Part shown: positions 33,556-42,991 of the stretch, one piece after another | Numbering within the stretch: position 1 is the stretch's first letter | How the letters are laid out: each line of letters starts with the position of its first letter | From: an uncultured Erysipelotrichales bacterium | GTDB lineage: Bacteria > Bacillota_I > Bacilli_A > Erysipelotrichales > Coprobacillaceae | Direction: 5' to 3' | NCBI GenBank assembly: GCA_910579135.1 | Contig: CAJTTM010000009.1 | Location: 15,866 to 79,865 of the forward strand | DNA length: 64,000 nucleotides | Made by a program: the position numbers and the translations under genes | The notes under the pieces: model-generated | Databases searched by the model: none | What the model was told of the DNA's origin: nothing | The model's input: the letters and a program-made list of their open reading frames with translations, nothing else

Positions 33556-34325
33556 TATTGACTAAGTATCTCCTTAGATTCTAAAGAATTAATTTCAACA
33601 ATTTTTTGAAAATACTCTTCTTGAGTTAAATCCTTTTTTTCTAATTTTTGTTCTATATTTCCATCTTTTATATAAATTAATCTAGAAGAATAAGAAGCAA
33701 TAAGAGGATCATGTGAAACCATAATAATAGTTACTCCTTCTTCTTTATTTAATGTTTGTAAAATCTTTAACAATTCTGATGAATTGACACTATCTAAATT
33801 ACCAGTTGGCTCATCAGCGATAATAATCTTAGGATTATTAATAAGTGCTCTACAAATTGCCGCTCTTTGTCTTTGACCTCCTGAACATTCATAAGGATAT
33901 TTTTTAAGTAAATGTTCAATATTCATTTGACTTGCAATATTATGTATTCTCTCTTTAATTTCATTACTTTTTAATTTTGCAAGTGAAAGAGGCATCGCAA
34001 TATTTTCATACATTGTATGAGTATCTAACAAATTAAACTCCTGAAAAATAAAACCTAAATTCTTATAACGAAACCTACCTATCTCATTAGCCGACATTGT
34101 TCTTACTTCTACACCATTAATATAAACTAAACCAGAAGTAGGTAAATCAATCGTTGATATATTATTAATAAAAGTTGATTTTCCACTTCCACTAGGGCCC
34201 ATTATACAAATAAATTCACCCTTTTTCACTTGAAAATTAATATTATGCAAGGCTTCAAATTCCTGTTCAGTATGATACCCATAAACCTTCCTTAAATTCT
34301 TTACGTTTAAAATTAAATCCTCCAT
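33555..34325 (-). CDS. ABC transporter ATP-binding protein, BceA/MacB type
   Basis: 256 residues. NVKNLRKVYGYHTEQEFEAL is typical of BceA; Walker A GPSGSGKST, Q-loop FQEFNLL, signature CSGGQRQRA, Walker B IIIADEPTGNLDS, H-loop VSHDP. It powers the FtsX-like permease encoded next. The ATG eight bases from AAAGGAG is chosen over a longer frame. Antimicrobial-peptide sensing or export is likely by family. Confidence 0.88.
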   Translation of the reverse strand: MEDLILNVKNLRKVYGYHTEQEFEALHNINFQVKKGEFICIMGPSGSGKSTFINNISTIDLPTSGLVYINGVEVRTMSANEIGRFRYKNLGFIFQEFNLLDTHTMYENIAMPLSLAKLKSNEIKERIHNIASQMNIEHLLKKYPYECSGGQRQRAAICRALINNPKIIIADEPTGNLDSVNSSELLKILQTLNKEEGVTIIMVSHDPLIASYSSRLIYIKDGNIEQKLEKKDLTQEEYFQKIVEINSLESKEILSQ

Positions 34326-34386
34326 TTTCTTACTCCTTTCAATAAACAATTATATAACATTTCTTATTATTATCAAAACAATTCAA

Positions 34387-34411
34387 TAAAAAAAAGGGAC
34401 CCATGTCACCT
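34387..34411 (-). terminator. Terminator of the 59-residue gene
   Basis: GG-GAC / GTC-CC short stem with a bulge and eight or more T on the minus strand; overlaps the stop codon. Confidence 0.5.
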
Positions 34412-34585
34412 CTCAATTAATTCTATCTTATCTTTATGAAGATCAAATCTTAAACCTTTATATAATAAAATATAGTATTCTTCATTAAGTTCTTGAACAT
34501 ATTCATCATTATCCAAACATAAGATATCATTTTCTTTAAAATGATAGAAATCTAAATCTACTGATTGTAAAAATCTTATTTTCAT
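34406..34585 (-). CDS. Small hypothetical protein, 59 residues
   Basis: Begins MKIRFLQSVDLDFYHFKEND and is rich in acidic and aromatic residues; no signal or membrane helix. The ATG eight bases after GGGGAGA is preferred to a longer frame. A small SH3-like beta-barrel is possible (KENDILCLDNDEYV). It ends in its own terminator upstream of the BceA-like gene. No family recognised. Confidence 0.55.
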   Translation of the reverse strand: MKIRFLQSVDLDFYHFKENDILCLDNDEYVQELNEEYYILLYKGLRFDLHKDKIELIER

Positions 34586-34792
34586 AAAATCTATCTCCCC
34601 CATATGATGTTATATTAAACTAATCCTAAATAATATGCAAGCAATATGTCATTAATAGCATGTTTTATGACATTAAAACAAAACATTTTATGAATATAAA
34701 AAATACCATTGTTAAAAATAAAAATATTAACTTTTTATTGTAATTTATAAGTTTTTATCTTAATATTACACTTATATAATGAGGTGTTAAAA

Positions 34793-35626
34793 ATGATGAA
34801 AAAATTAAAAATGATGTATGAAGCTATTAAATATGAAACAAGAGAAAATAAAGCCTCTGCTGTTGTTTATTTTTTACTTAGAGGTTTAGTTATTTTAATA
34901 ATGATTTTACAAATTATTAATCGTAATTATGAGAATGTATTTTTATGCGCTTTAACTCTCATTTTATTTATTGTTCCTAGTTTTATTCAAGTTCAATTTA
35001 AAATAGAATTACCTTCTACTTTAGAGATTATTATCTTGCTTTTTATTTTTAGTGCTGAAATATTAGGAGAAATTCAATCTTTTTATATTATTTTCCCTAT
35101 ATGGGATACTATTTTACATACTATTAATGGTTTTCTTGCCGCGGCTATTGGTTTTTCATTAGTCAATTTAATGAATAATGATGAGCGTATTCAATTTCAA
35201 TTATCACCTTTATTTATTGCAATAGTTGCTTTTTGCTTTTCTATGACAATAGGTGTTATATGGGAAATGTTTGAGTATTCCATGGATACTTTTTTAGGGT
35301 TTGATATGCAAAAAGACACCATTATTCATACAATTCATAGCGTAACTTTAGATCCAACCAACAGCAATATTCCTATTACTATTCAAGGAATTAAGGATGT
35401 AATTATTAATGGTAAATCGTTAGGTGTTGGTGGTTATTTGGATATTGGATTAATAGATACGATGAATGATTTGATTGTTAATTTTATTGGTGCTTTTATT
35501 TTTTCGGTTTTTGGTTATGTCTATATTAAAAATAAAGGAAAAGGAAATTTTGTAAAAAGATTTATCCCACATAAAAGAGATAAAATGAAAGATTATATGC
35601 AACTAATAAAAAAAGAGAGAAAATAA
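34793..35626 (+). CDS. DUF2238/YjdF-like membrane protein
   Basis: 277 residues with seven or so membrane segments. Conserved polar positions fit the YjdF group: WDTILHTINGFLAA, IWEMFEYSMD and IDTMNDLIVNFIGA, the D-H-E-D set inside helices. The family function is unknown. ATG after GAGGTG is chosen; the GTG frame start overlaps the SD. TATAAT adjoins the SD upstream. A broken TetR gene is convergent with it, so its former regulator may be lost. Confidence 0.7.
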   Translation: MMKKLKMMYEAIKYETRENKASAVVYFLLRGLVILIMILQIINRNYENVFLCALTLILFIVPSFIQVQFKIELPSTLEIIILLFIFSAEILGEIQSFYIIFPIWDTILHTINGFLAAAIGFSLVNLMNNDERIQFQLSPLFIAIVAFCFSMTIGVIWEMFEYSMDTFLGFDMQKDTIIHTIHSVTLDPTNSNIPITIQGIKDVIINGKSLGVGGYLDIGLIDTMNDLIVNFIGAFIFSVFGYVYIKNKGKGNFVKRFIPHKRDKMKDYMQLIKKERK

Positions 35627-35642
35627 TAATTCTCTCTTTTTT
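35608..35642. terminator. Two-way terminator
   Basis: AAAAAAGAGAGAA / TTCTCTCTTTTTT with a 7-9 base loop; T-runs on both strands for the convergent membrane protein gene and tetR pseudogene. Confidence 0.85.
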
Positions 35643-36186
35643 ATAAGTCTGATATTAATTCTTTAAGTCTTTCTGGAAGAGCTGAAATTAATAAATCAGC
35701 AATTTCCTCTGGTGACATTTTCACTCCAGACAAAGCCCAATCTACAGTCATTGTAATAGAACCATGACAATACATTTCTAATAAAAACCTAATATCATTA
35801 GGAATTTCTCCAATTTTCTTTGTAATAATATGAGTATAAAACTCTAAAATACACTGATAATCATAATTTTCTACATTATTATAATCTTTAGATTGAAACG
35901 CCTGCATAAAAAATATCTTATCATTTAACAAAAAAGTAAACTTCTTTGTAAGTCCCTCTTTTAAAGTATAGGAATTACTAATTTGACGAAAAGATTAATC
36001 TGCTAATTTTTCAAAATACCAATTTACTAAATCATATTTATCTTTAAAATTACGATAAAACGTTTGCCTTGTTTTACCACTTTTTTCACAATATCAGTCA
36101 CTGTAATCTTATCTAAAGATTGATTTGCCATTAAATCTTTTATACTTTTCGCAAACACATATTTTGTTTCTTCATGTTCACTCATA
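35641..36186 (-). pseudogene. TetR-family regulator broken by frameshift and stop
   Basis: The start reads SEHEETKYVFAKSIKDLMAN and QSLDKITVTDIVKK, a TetR HTH. At a run of six A (36081-36086) the frame is lost by one base; in the shifted frame the expected helix SGKTRQTFYRNFKDKYDLVN follows. It then meets TAA at 35995, after which SFRQISNSYTLKEGLTKKF and the C-terminal ligand domain continue to the normal end. Two separate lesions mean it is inactive. The surviving C-terminal frame of ~96 codons lacks an SD. Confidence 0.85.
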
Positions 36187-36197
36187 TTCCTTTCCTC

Positions 36198-37013
36198 CTA
36201 CCTAGAAATAATTTCAACTCCATCCTCTTTAATTAATAAAGTATGTTCCCATTGAGCTGAAAGAGAACCATCTAAAGTATAAACAGTCCAGTCATCTCCT
36301 TCCTCTAAGCATACATCTGCTTTACCTTCATTAATCATAGGTTCAATTGTAATTAACATTCCAGGAACTAAAACAACAGTATCTATTTTAGGATCATAAT
36401 GATAAACATATGGATCCTCATGTAAGTCATATCCAATACCATGACCACAAAATTCTTTCACAACACTATATCCATTTTTTAAGGCATATTTTTCTATAGC
36501 TTTACCAATATCTCCAACTTTACTTTGATAGGGAATAATAGCTTCTATTCCTTTATATAAACATTCCTTTGTCACTTCTACAAGCCTTCTTGCTTTCTGA
36601 CTAACTTCTCCTATCATATACATTCTAGAGGCATCAGCATAATACCCATCCACCATTGTAGTTGCGTCAATATTAATGATATCACCCTCACATAAAATAT
36701 CATCATCATTAGGAATTCCATGACATACAACATCATTAATAGAAGTACAAATTGATTTAGGATAATCCTCATACTGATAATCTGCACATACTCCTCCATG
36801 TTCATGAGTATACTCAACGGCCATTTTATCAATTTGAGCAGTAGACATCCCTGCACATATATTTTCACCAATATAATCTAATAATCCACTATTCACTTTA
36901 GCCGCTTTCCTTATCTTTATAATATCTTTTTCACTTTTTATCATAGATGAAGTAGGAATCATATATCCCTTTTCTTCTAATTGTTTTAATTTTAATTGTT
37001 GTTTTTTATCCAT
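36198..37013 (-). CDS. map: Methionine aminopeptidase, type I
   Basis: 271 residues. Metal ligands are visible in order: Asp in INIDATTMVDG, Asp in YADASRM, His in CGHGIGYDLHEDP, Glu in TIEPM and Glu in QWEHT. It removes initiator Met from nascent proteins. It carries a ~20-residue Lys/Gln-rich extension before the catalytic core. SD GGTGAT. Lies after a HAD gene terminator, before the broken tetR. Confidence 0.95.
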   Translation of the reverse strand: MDKKQQLKLKQLEEKGYMIPTSSMIKSEKDIIKIRKAAKVNSGLLDYIGENICAGMSTAQIDKMAVEYTHEHGGVCADYQYEDYPKSICTSINDVVCHGIPNDDDILCEGDIINIDATTMVDGYYADASRMYMIGEVSQKARRLVEVTKECLYKGIEAIIPYQSKVGDIGKAIEKYALKNGYSVVKEFCGHGIGYDLHEDPYVYHYDPKIDTVVLVPGMLITIEPMINEGKADVCLEEGDDWTVYTLDGSLSAQWEHTLLIKEDGVEIISR

Positions 37014-37042
37014 AATATCACCTTTTATATTATAACATATAT

Positions 37043-37066
37043 TAAAATAACGGCATATGCCGTTAT
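37043..37066 (-). terminator. Terminator of the HAD gene
   Basis: Palindrome AACGGCATATGCCGTT followed by ATTTT on the minus strand; it spans the HAD stop codon. Confidence 0.6.
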
Positions 37067-37890
37067 TTATATTTTTCTAAAAAACCATTTGGATCAAGAA
37101 AATACTCTTCAATCACTTCAAGTTCTCCATCTTCTTCATTGGAAAATGGTACAACCTTTCCTATTTTCTCTTTCAATTCATCAGTTCCATTAGCCATAAC
37201 AAAACCATAACGTGCTATTTGAAGCATTTCTAAATCATTTCTAGCATCACCAAAGGCCATAATTTCATCTTCTTTAATATTCCACATATTCATTAAAGTT
37301 TTTAAAGCATTTCCTTTATGAACACCAGTAACAATCAAATCAATACAACCATGACCACTTGTCACTGCTGTTAAAGATTCATCCATAACTTGGCTTAATG
37401 CAATTGCGATTTCATCTGCAATATCTTCATCACACATCAATGAAAATTTAATGATTTGATCATCTACATCATGCAAATCATTAATTTTTTCCATCACTGG
37501 AAAATAATTTTCAAAAAATTGAAAGGTCTTTTCATCCATCTCGCTAGGAGCATATGCAGATTTTTTACCACATATAATTTTTACTGATATTTCAGGATAA
37601 TGATTAATAACATCAACAATGGAATGATAAATATCTTTTTTTATTTCTACTGAAAACAACTCTTTTCCTTTATCAACAATATATCCACCATTCTCACTTA
37701 CAAAAGTCATCCTTTCAGGATTATCAAAAAAAGAAATTAATTGATAATACTGATTTCCACTTGCAACAACAAAATGAATATCATTTTCTTCCATCTGTTT
37801 ATATAATCTATTAAATCGTTTTTTATCATAAGTTAAATCCTGATGATAAAAAGTCCCATCTAAATCAGTCACAATCATTTTTATAGCCAT
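37063..37890 (-). CDS. Cof-type HAD-IIB family hydrolase
   Basis: 275 residues. Motif I VTDLDGTFYHQD (Phe in place of the usual Leu after Thr), motif II VASGNQYYQL, motif IV MAFGDARNDLEML, Lys in KGNALKTL. The SGNQYYQL form marks a subgroup distinct from the other three HADs of this window. It starts six bases after plsC and is probably co-transcribed with it. Substrate unknown. Confidence 0.88.
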   Translation of the reverse strand: MAIKMIVTDLDGTFYHQDLTYDKKRFNRLYKQMEENDIHFVVASGNQYYQLISFFDNPERMTFVSENGGYIVDKGKELFSVEIKKDIYHSIVDVINHYPEISVKIICGKKSAYAPSEMDEKTFQFFENYFPVMEKINDLHDVDDQIIKFSLMCDEDIADEIAIALSQVMDESLTAVTSGHGCIDLIVTGVHKGNALKTLMNMWNIKEDEIMAFGDARNDLEMLQIARYGFVMANGTDELKEKIGKVVPFSNEEDGELEVIEEYFLDPNGFLEKYK

Positions 37891-37896
37891 AAATAT

Positions 37897-38613
37897 TTAC
37901 TCCTTATTTTCATAATCGGCTATGCAATCCTCTATTCTTGATTGCACAAGCGATGCAATTTCTACACTACTCATATCTTTATAATCATCATAATATAATG
38001 GTTTTAAATAATGAACTTGAGTACAACATTGTTTAATAGAATTATCATCAAAGACTTTATAACAATCTATAAGAGCAACAGGCACAATTGGAACCTTCGC
38101 ATCTATCCCAGATTTAAATGTACCACCTTTAAACTCTAATAATTGATTTCTCTGTTTTGATCTTGTTCCCTCAGGAAAAATAACATAATTTATACCTTGT
38201 TTTAATTGTTTTGTAACTTCTCTAATGACCTTGACTGATGCTCTTAAATTAGAACGATCTATAGGTAAATATCCTAACATAGATATAATATTCTTTATAA
38301 CAAAAGTATGTGTAAGCTCCTCTTTAACAACTGCTCGATAGGCTTCTTTATGAGTATAAAACAAAATAATAGGATCAAACAAACCTTGATGATTAGGAGT
38401 TAATAAATAGCCTTGATTTTGAGGTAAATTCTCTAAACCATAACATTCTACAGAGATATTTCCTCTTTTGATAACTTTATCTGCAATCTCTCTAATAAAA
38501 TCATATCTTTGTTTCAAAGAAATGCTATCATCTTTATTATACTTTCTAATTCTTAATAACCATCCTGGTATTTTAAATATCAACTTAATAACTAATAATA
38601 TAATTCTTTTCAT
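37897..38613 (-). CDS. plsC: 1-Acyl-sn-glycerol-3-phosphate acyltransferase
   Basis: 238 residues. Acyltransferase block I NHQGLFDP (H-x4-D), block III FPEGTRSK, block IV VPIVPVALID. It makes phosphatidic acid at the membrane; the N-terminal LVIKLIFKIPGWLLRI is the membrane-associated part. Follows folA by five bases in a thyA-folA-plsC-HAD run. Confidence 0.92.
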   Translation of the reverse strand: MKRIILLVIKLIFKIPGWLLRIRKYNKDDSISLKQRYDFIREIADKVIKRGNISVECYGLENLPQNQGYLLTPNHQGLFDPIILFYTHKEAYRAVVKEELTHTFVIKNIISMLGYLPIDRSNLRASVKVIREVTKQLKQGINYVIFPEGTRSKQRNQLLEFKGGTFKSGIDAKVPIVPVALIDCYKVFDDNSIKQCCTQVHYLKPLYYDDYKDMSSVEIASLVQSRIEDCIADYENKE

Positions 38614-38618
38614 ATTAT

Positions 38619-39086
38619 CTACCTACTATAAATCTGTAAATCAAATGTTTCATGAGGAATGACTTCTTTTAATTTAAATCCATATTGCATAAAATCAGGA
38701 AAATAAGCATCGCCATCATGTTCACCAGGTATTCTTGAAATGAATAATTGATCAACATATGGTAAAGATTGCTTATAAATAGAAGCTCCCCCACATATAT
38801 ATAACGTTTCATCACTGCCTTTATATTCATTCAAAACATCTTCTAAAGATGTTCTCACTTCTACTCTTTCATCATCAAATTCTTCAAAACAAACAATAAT
38901 TGTTTTTCTATTAGGTAAAGGTCTTCCAATAGCCTTATATGTATTATAACCCATTAATATCGTTTGATGAATTGTTGTATTTTTAAAATGTTGTAAATCT
39001 TCTTTATTCTGCCAAGGTAATCCATTAACAGAATCTTCTTTACCAATTAATTGATTATTATCCATCGCAACTATAATATTTATCAT
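38619..39086 (-). CDS. folA: Dihydrofolate reductase
   Basis: 155 residues. Start INIIVAMDNNQLIGKEDSVN, the substrate-site NGLPWQNKEDLQHFK, NADPH site MGYNTYKAIGRPLPNR and YICGGASIYKQSLPYVD. It regenerates tetrahydrofolate after thymidylate synthase. The ATG overlaps the thyA stop by four bases, so the two are coupled. Confidence 0.96.
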   Translation of the reverse strand: MINIIVAMDNNQLIGKEDSVNGLPWQNKEDLQHFKNTTIHQTILMGYNTYKAIGRPLPNRKTIIVCFEEFDDERVEVRTSLEDVLNEYKGSDETLYICGGASIYKQSLPYVDQLFISRIPGEHDGDAYFPDFMQYGFKLKEVIPHETFDLQIYSR

Positions 39087-39970
39087 ACACTTACCCTCCC
39101 TTTCAAACGTCCATAACTCTCATAATCTTCTATTTTAATATCTTCAATCTTAAAATCAAAAATAGATTTAACATCAGGATTTAAAATTAAACGACAAGGC
39201 TTTAATGGAGTTCTTGATATTTGTTCTTTGACAACATCAAAATGATCTTTATAAATATGAGCATCACCAATCGTATGCACAAATTCTTTAGCTTCATATC
39301 CACAAACAGAAGCTAACATTGATGTCATTAAAGCATAAGATGCAATATTAAAAGGAACACCTAAAAACGTATCAGCACTTCTTTGATATAATTGACATGA
39401 AAGGTATTTCATATCATTTGATACATAAAATTGTAAAAATGCATGACATGGTGGCAATGCCATTTGATCGACTTCAGCTGGATTCCATGCACATACAATA
39501 TGTCTTCTTGAAAATGGATTGTTTTTTAATGAATCAACTAATTTCTCAATTTGATCAATACCTTGACTATTAAAATTTCTCCATTGTTTTCCATAAACTG
39601 GACCTAATTCACCATATTCAATAACAAAAGGATCATCTTCAGGTAATTCTTTTATTTTACTCACAAATTCCTCTAATGTTTCTCCTTTATAATCTTTAGA
39701 TTTCTTAAATTTTTCATAAGGCCATTCATTCCATATCTTCACATTTCTATCAACCAAATACTTAATATTTGTTTCACCCTTTAAAAACCACAATAATTCT
39801 TCAGCAATCGGTCTTAAAAACATTTTCTTTGTCGTCAACAATGGAAATCCTTCCCTCAAATCATAACGTGTTTGATATCCAAACACAGATCTTGTACCTG
39901 TTCCAGTACGATCATCTCGATCCTCTCCATGATCTAAAATATACTGACACATCTCTAAATACTGTTTCAT
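39083..39970 (-). CDS. thyA: Thymidylate synthase
   Basis: 295 residues, folate-dependent ThyA. Catalytic Cys in LPPCHAFLQFYV, phosphate Arg region DDRTGTGTRSVFGYQ, RSADTFLGVPFNIASYA and the C-terminal LKGRVSV. It makes dTMP from dUMP. SD GAGGTG. Leads a run thyA-folA-plsC-HAD; the thyA-folA pair is a usual arrangement. Confidence 0.97.
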   Translation of the reverse strand: MKQYLEMCQYILDHGEDRDDRTGTGTRSVFGYQTRYDLREGFPLLTTKKMFLRPIAEELLWFLKGETNIKYLVDRNVKIWNEWPYEKFKKSKDYKGETLEEFVSKIKELPEDDPFVIEYGELGPVYGKQWRNFNSQGIDQIEKLVDSLKNNPFSRRHIVCAWNPAEVDQMALPPCHAFLQFYVSNDMKYLSCQLYQRSADTFLGVPFNIASYALMTSMLASVCGYEAKEFVHTIGDAHIYKDHFDVVKEQISRTPLKPCRLILNPDVKSIFDFKIEDIKIEDYESYGRLKGRVSV

Positions 39971-40000
39971 TCTTTCACCTCATTTGTCATATCATAACAT

Positions 40001-40025
40001 AAAAACCTGTAGAATTCTACAGGTT
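40001..40025 (-). terminator. Terminator of the flavoenzyme gene
   Basis: Palindrome AACCTGTAGAATTCTACAGG plus TT with TTTTT on the minus strand, overlapping the stop codon. Confidence 0.85.
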
Positions 40026-41946
40026 ATAAACTATTCGCCACTAAATATCCTTCTTCAATTGCTCGATTGATATCTCTTGCTTCTTTGCAATCTCCTACAA
40101 TATGAACGTCGATTCCCTCTAATGGTGACATATCAAATTGAACAGGTTTTGCGCCTACTGCTAAAACAACATAATCACAAGGTATAGCAACAAAACCATT
40201 TTCAGTTTGGGCTTCAACACTTTGATTGGTAATAGCTGTCACTTTTGTCTTCGTAATAAGATTCACATGATGTCTATTAAAATCCTCAAACATAATTGGT
40301 CTAACTGTTGTTGATTCTTCCTTTGCAATTTCTTCCATCATTTCAATAACAGTTACTTCACAATTTTGAGCTAATAATTCAGCTGTTTCCGCTCCAACTA
40401 GCCCTCCTCCAATAACAACAACCTTACCACTTGGTAATTGTTCATGATTCAAGACCTTCCATGCATCATAGACATGTGGAAGATTAACTCCTTTGATATT
40501 TGGAATAACATTTTGTGCACCTATCGCAACAATAACACTATCTGGATTTTCTTTTAAAACAGATTTTGCGCAAACCTTTTGTCCCATCCTTAAATCAATA
40601 TCTAATACTTTCATTTCATGAGTTAAATATTGAATAGCTCTATTCATTTCTGATTTTCTAGGTGGAATACTTGCAATATTTAATTGACCACCAAGTCTTG
40701 TTTCTTTTTCAAACAAAACAACATCATGACCTTTCAATTTCGCAACTCTTGCAGCTTCCATACCAGCGACTCCACCACCTACAACAACAACTTTCTTCTT
40801 CTCTTTTGCAGGTGTAATCACTCTTTTATATTCATATCCATTTTCTGCATTTAAAACACAACTTAAGAATTGCCTGTTTTGAATCGCATCTGTACATCCT
40901 TTATTACACATCATACAATGACGTATTCTATCTTCTTCGTTATTTTCAAGTTTCTTAACAAAATCAGGATCCGTTAATAAAGAACGCCCTAACCCAACAA
41001 TATCACATACTCCACTTTCAATAAGAGCTTCCCCATTTCTAGCAGTCACAATTCTACCTACAGAAGATACTGGAATAGATACAGCTTCTTTAATTTGAAT
41101 TGTATATTTTGACATAAAGCTATATGGTTGTGTCCCCATTGCTGGAATTGTATCATTCATATTTCCTGTGTGATTAGCTTGTCCTACATGAATCATATCA
41201 ACCCCATTTTCTTCTAATATTTTCGCAAATTTTATTGCTTCTTGAATAACCAGTCCACCTTTTCCTCTTAATGTCCCATCATTATTTTGAGTAATAATTG
41301 GTAATTTATAATCAATACAAATATTAGGGGCACTTTCTTTTATTTTATTTACAACTTTTAATGCAAATTTTATTCTATTATCAAAAGCTCCACCATATTC
41401 ATCTGTTCTATGATTTAAAATAGTTGAACACAAAGATCCTACTAGTCTATCTCCATGAACCTCTACAATATCAACTCCTGCTTGATATGCTCGTCTTACA
41501 CAATCTCCCATTTTCTTTAAAATATCATTTAACTGTTCTTCTGTAACCTCATCAATATAATGTAACATATCATGATGAAGTTTAGTACGAGCTGCTTGCA
41601 TATCTCCTTTTCTAAAAAGTTCAGCTAAAGCATCCACATCATATTCTGGATGAAATAATTGAATTCCAAGTTTACAATCATATTCATGAACAGCATCAGC
41701 TAAACGCTTATAAGCTTCAATTTGATCATCCTTAAATAATTTTGGTGTAGGAGAAACAGTATTTACTGGTGCTACATCACCTAATACAATATAAGCAACT
41801 CCTCCCTCAGCTATTCTTTTATAGAAGTTATAACTTTGTTGACCTATAGAACCATCTCTTTCTTCATAACCAGTTGTCATTGGGGGAAACATGATTCTAT
41901 TTTTTAATGTGATTTTACCTACTTGAATAGGTTCTAATAATTTCAT
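40024..41946 (-). CDS. NADH:flavin oxidoreductase / 2-enoate reductase family
   Basis: 640 residues. N-terminal OYE-type TIM barrel (KITLKNRIMFPPMTTG; VDIVEVHGDRLVGSLCS), 4Fe-4S cluster CMMCNKGC with a following Cys in FLSC, then FAD motif VVVVGGGVAGMEAARVAK and NAD motif VVVIGGGLVGAETAELLA. This is the plan of 2-enoate reductase, FadH and BaiCD/BaiH, which reduce C=C bonds of enoates, including bile-acid intermediates. No bai genes are near, so the substrate is open. ATG behind GGAGGTAG chosen over an upstream frame. An AraC regulator gene directly upstream is the likely controller. Confidence 0.88.
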   Translation of the reverse strand: MKLLEPIQVGKITLKNRIMFPPMTTGYEERDGSIGQQSYNFYKRIAEGGVAYIVLGDVAPVNTVSPTPKLFKDDQIEAYKRLADAVHEYDCKLGIQLFHPEYDVDALAELFRKGDMQAARTKLHHDMLHYIDEVTEEQLNDILKKMGDCVRRAYQAGVDIVEVHGDRLVGSLCSTILNHRTDEYGGAFDNRIKFALKVVNKIKESAPNICIDYKLPIITQNNDGTLRGKGGLVIQEAIKFAKILEENGVDMIHVGQANHTGNMNDTIPAMGTQPYSFMSKYTIQIKEAVSIPVSSVGRIVTARNGEALIESGVCDIVGLGRSLLTDPDFVKKLENNEEDRIRHCMMCNKGCTDAIQNRQFLSCVLNAENGYEYKRVITPAKEKKKVVVVGGGVAGMEAARVAKLKGHDVVLFEKETRLGGQLNIASIPPRKSEMNRAIQYLTHEMKVLDIDLRMGQKVCAKSVLKENPDSVIVAIGAQNVIPNIKGVNLPHVYDAWKVLNHEQLPSGKVVVIGGGLVGAETAELLAQNCEVTVIEMMEEIAKEESTTVRPIMFEDFNRHHVNLITKTKVTAITNQSVEAQTENGFVAIPCDYVVLAVGAKPVQFDMSPLEGIDVHIVGDCKEARDINRAIEEGYLVANSL

Positions 41947-42017
41947 AATTCTACCTCCATATATTTTGTTATTTACATGATAGCACTTACAAATACACAA
42001 AACATATCACTTTAATG

Positions 42018-42044
42018 AAAAAACATATACTTTTTAGTATATGC
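42018..42044 (-). terminator. Terminator of the AraC-family gene
   Basis: GCATATAC / GTATATG stem with a 5-base loop and TTTTTT on the minus strand. It separates the regulator from the flavoenzyme gene. Confidence 0.8.
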
Positions 42045-42045
42045 T

Positions 42046-42912
42046 TTATATTATTTTCTTCTTATATTCTCTAGGACTCATTCCTACTATATTTTTAAAT
42101 GCTTTAGAAAGATGATAAGCAGAAGAATACCCTAATTCTTGTGAAATTTCATTAACACTTTTTCCTAATATAATTTCATTTTGTGCATGTCTTATTTTTT
42201 GTTGTTGTATATAATTCATTGGTGAAATTTCTAATACATTCATAAATGCTTTATATAACATACTACTTGATACTCCCATTATTGAAGAAAGCTCTTTAAC
42301 TCTTAATGATTCATAGAGATGTTTTTGAATATAAATAATTGTATCATTAACTAATTGAATATATGGTGAACGAATAAGTTTAAAATGAGTATCTTTATTC
42401 CTTTTTAATTGTACTCTTATAATTTCTACCAATATCCTTATTAATGCAGATGTAATAACACTAGAATATCCTATTTCTTTATTTTGAGATTCTTTTAATA
42501 ATCTTTCTAACATTTCATCAAAGTTTCTTACTTCATGAGAATATATTACATTACCATTCTTTTTTAATAAAGACATAAATTGATCTTTTAAGTAATATGG
42601 TTCAATATCAAAATGAAAGTAATAATATGCATAACTTTCATATCCTTTATTAATAGATGTATGTAATATATAGGGATCAAGTATTAAAATACTATGAGGT
42701 GTACATTGATATTCCTTATTATTTATAATCGTTGTAGAACCACCTTCTACATAATAGGCAATCTCTATATCATTAGACACATAACTTGCTTTTGTATCGC
42801 AATCACTTCTCCATATTCCAAAATTATTAATTTTAAAATTTATTTGACTTAATAAATCAGTTAATTTATCATTTTCAAATGTTGTATATTGAGTATTTGT
42901 TTTAATATACAT
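42046..42912 (-). CDS. AraC-family transcriptional regulator
   Basis: 288 residues. N-terminal cupin-like sensing domain (DIEIAYYVEGGSTTIINNKE, SILILDPYILHTSI), C-terminal double HTH: VKELSSIMGVSSSMLYKAF and ISQELGYSSAYHLSKAFKNI followed by GMSPREYKK. Separated from the enoate-reductase-like gene by a terminator and about 100 bases, so it is likely to regulate that gene from its own promoter region. Inducer unknown. Confidence 0.9.
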   Translation of the reverse strand: MYIKTNTQYTTFENDKLTDLLSQINFKINNFGIWRSDCDTKASYVSNDIEIAYYVEGGSTTIINNKEYQCTPHSILILDPYILHTSINKGYESYAYYYFHFDIEPYYLKDQFMSLLKKNGNVIYSHEVRNFDEMLERLLKESQNKEIGYSSVITSALIRILVEIIRVQLKRNKDTHFKLIRSPYIQLVNDTIIYIQKHLYESLRVKELSSIMGVSSSMLYKAFMNVLEISPMNYIQQQKIRHAQNEIILGKSVNEISQELGYSSAYHLSKAFKNIVGMSPREYKKKII

Positions 42913-42960
42913 ATTATCACCTCTATCTCATTATAACATTAGAAATATCACTTGTGGATA

Positions 42961-42985
42961 AAAAAAGAACCACATAAGTGGTTCC
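42961..42985 (-). terminator. Terminator of pgk-tpiA
   Basis: GAACCAC / GTGGTTC with ATAA-type loop and TTTTTT on the minus strand. Confidence 0.9.
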
Positions 42986-42991
42986 ATATCA

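Noticed and set aside
36081..36086. Phase-variable A-run controlling the TetR gene
   Set aside because: A six-A run is too short to be a strong slippage site, and a second lesion (TAA) would still inactivate the gene.
40024..41946. Bile-acid-inducible gene baiCD or baiH
   Set aside because: The domain plan fits, but no other bai gene is near and the family includes many enoate reductases of other function.
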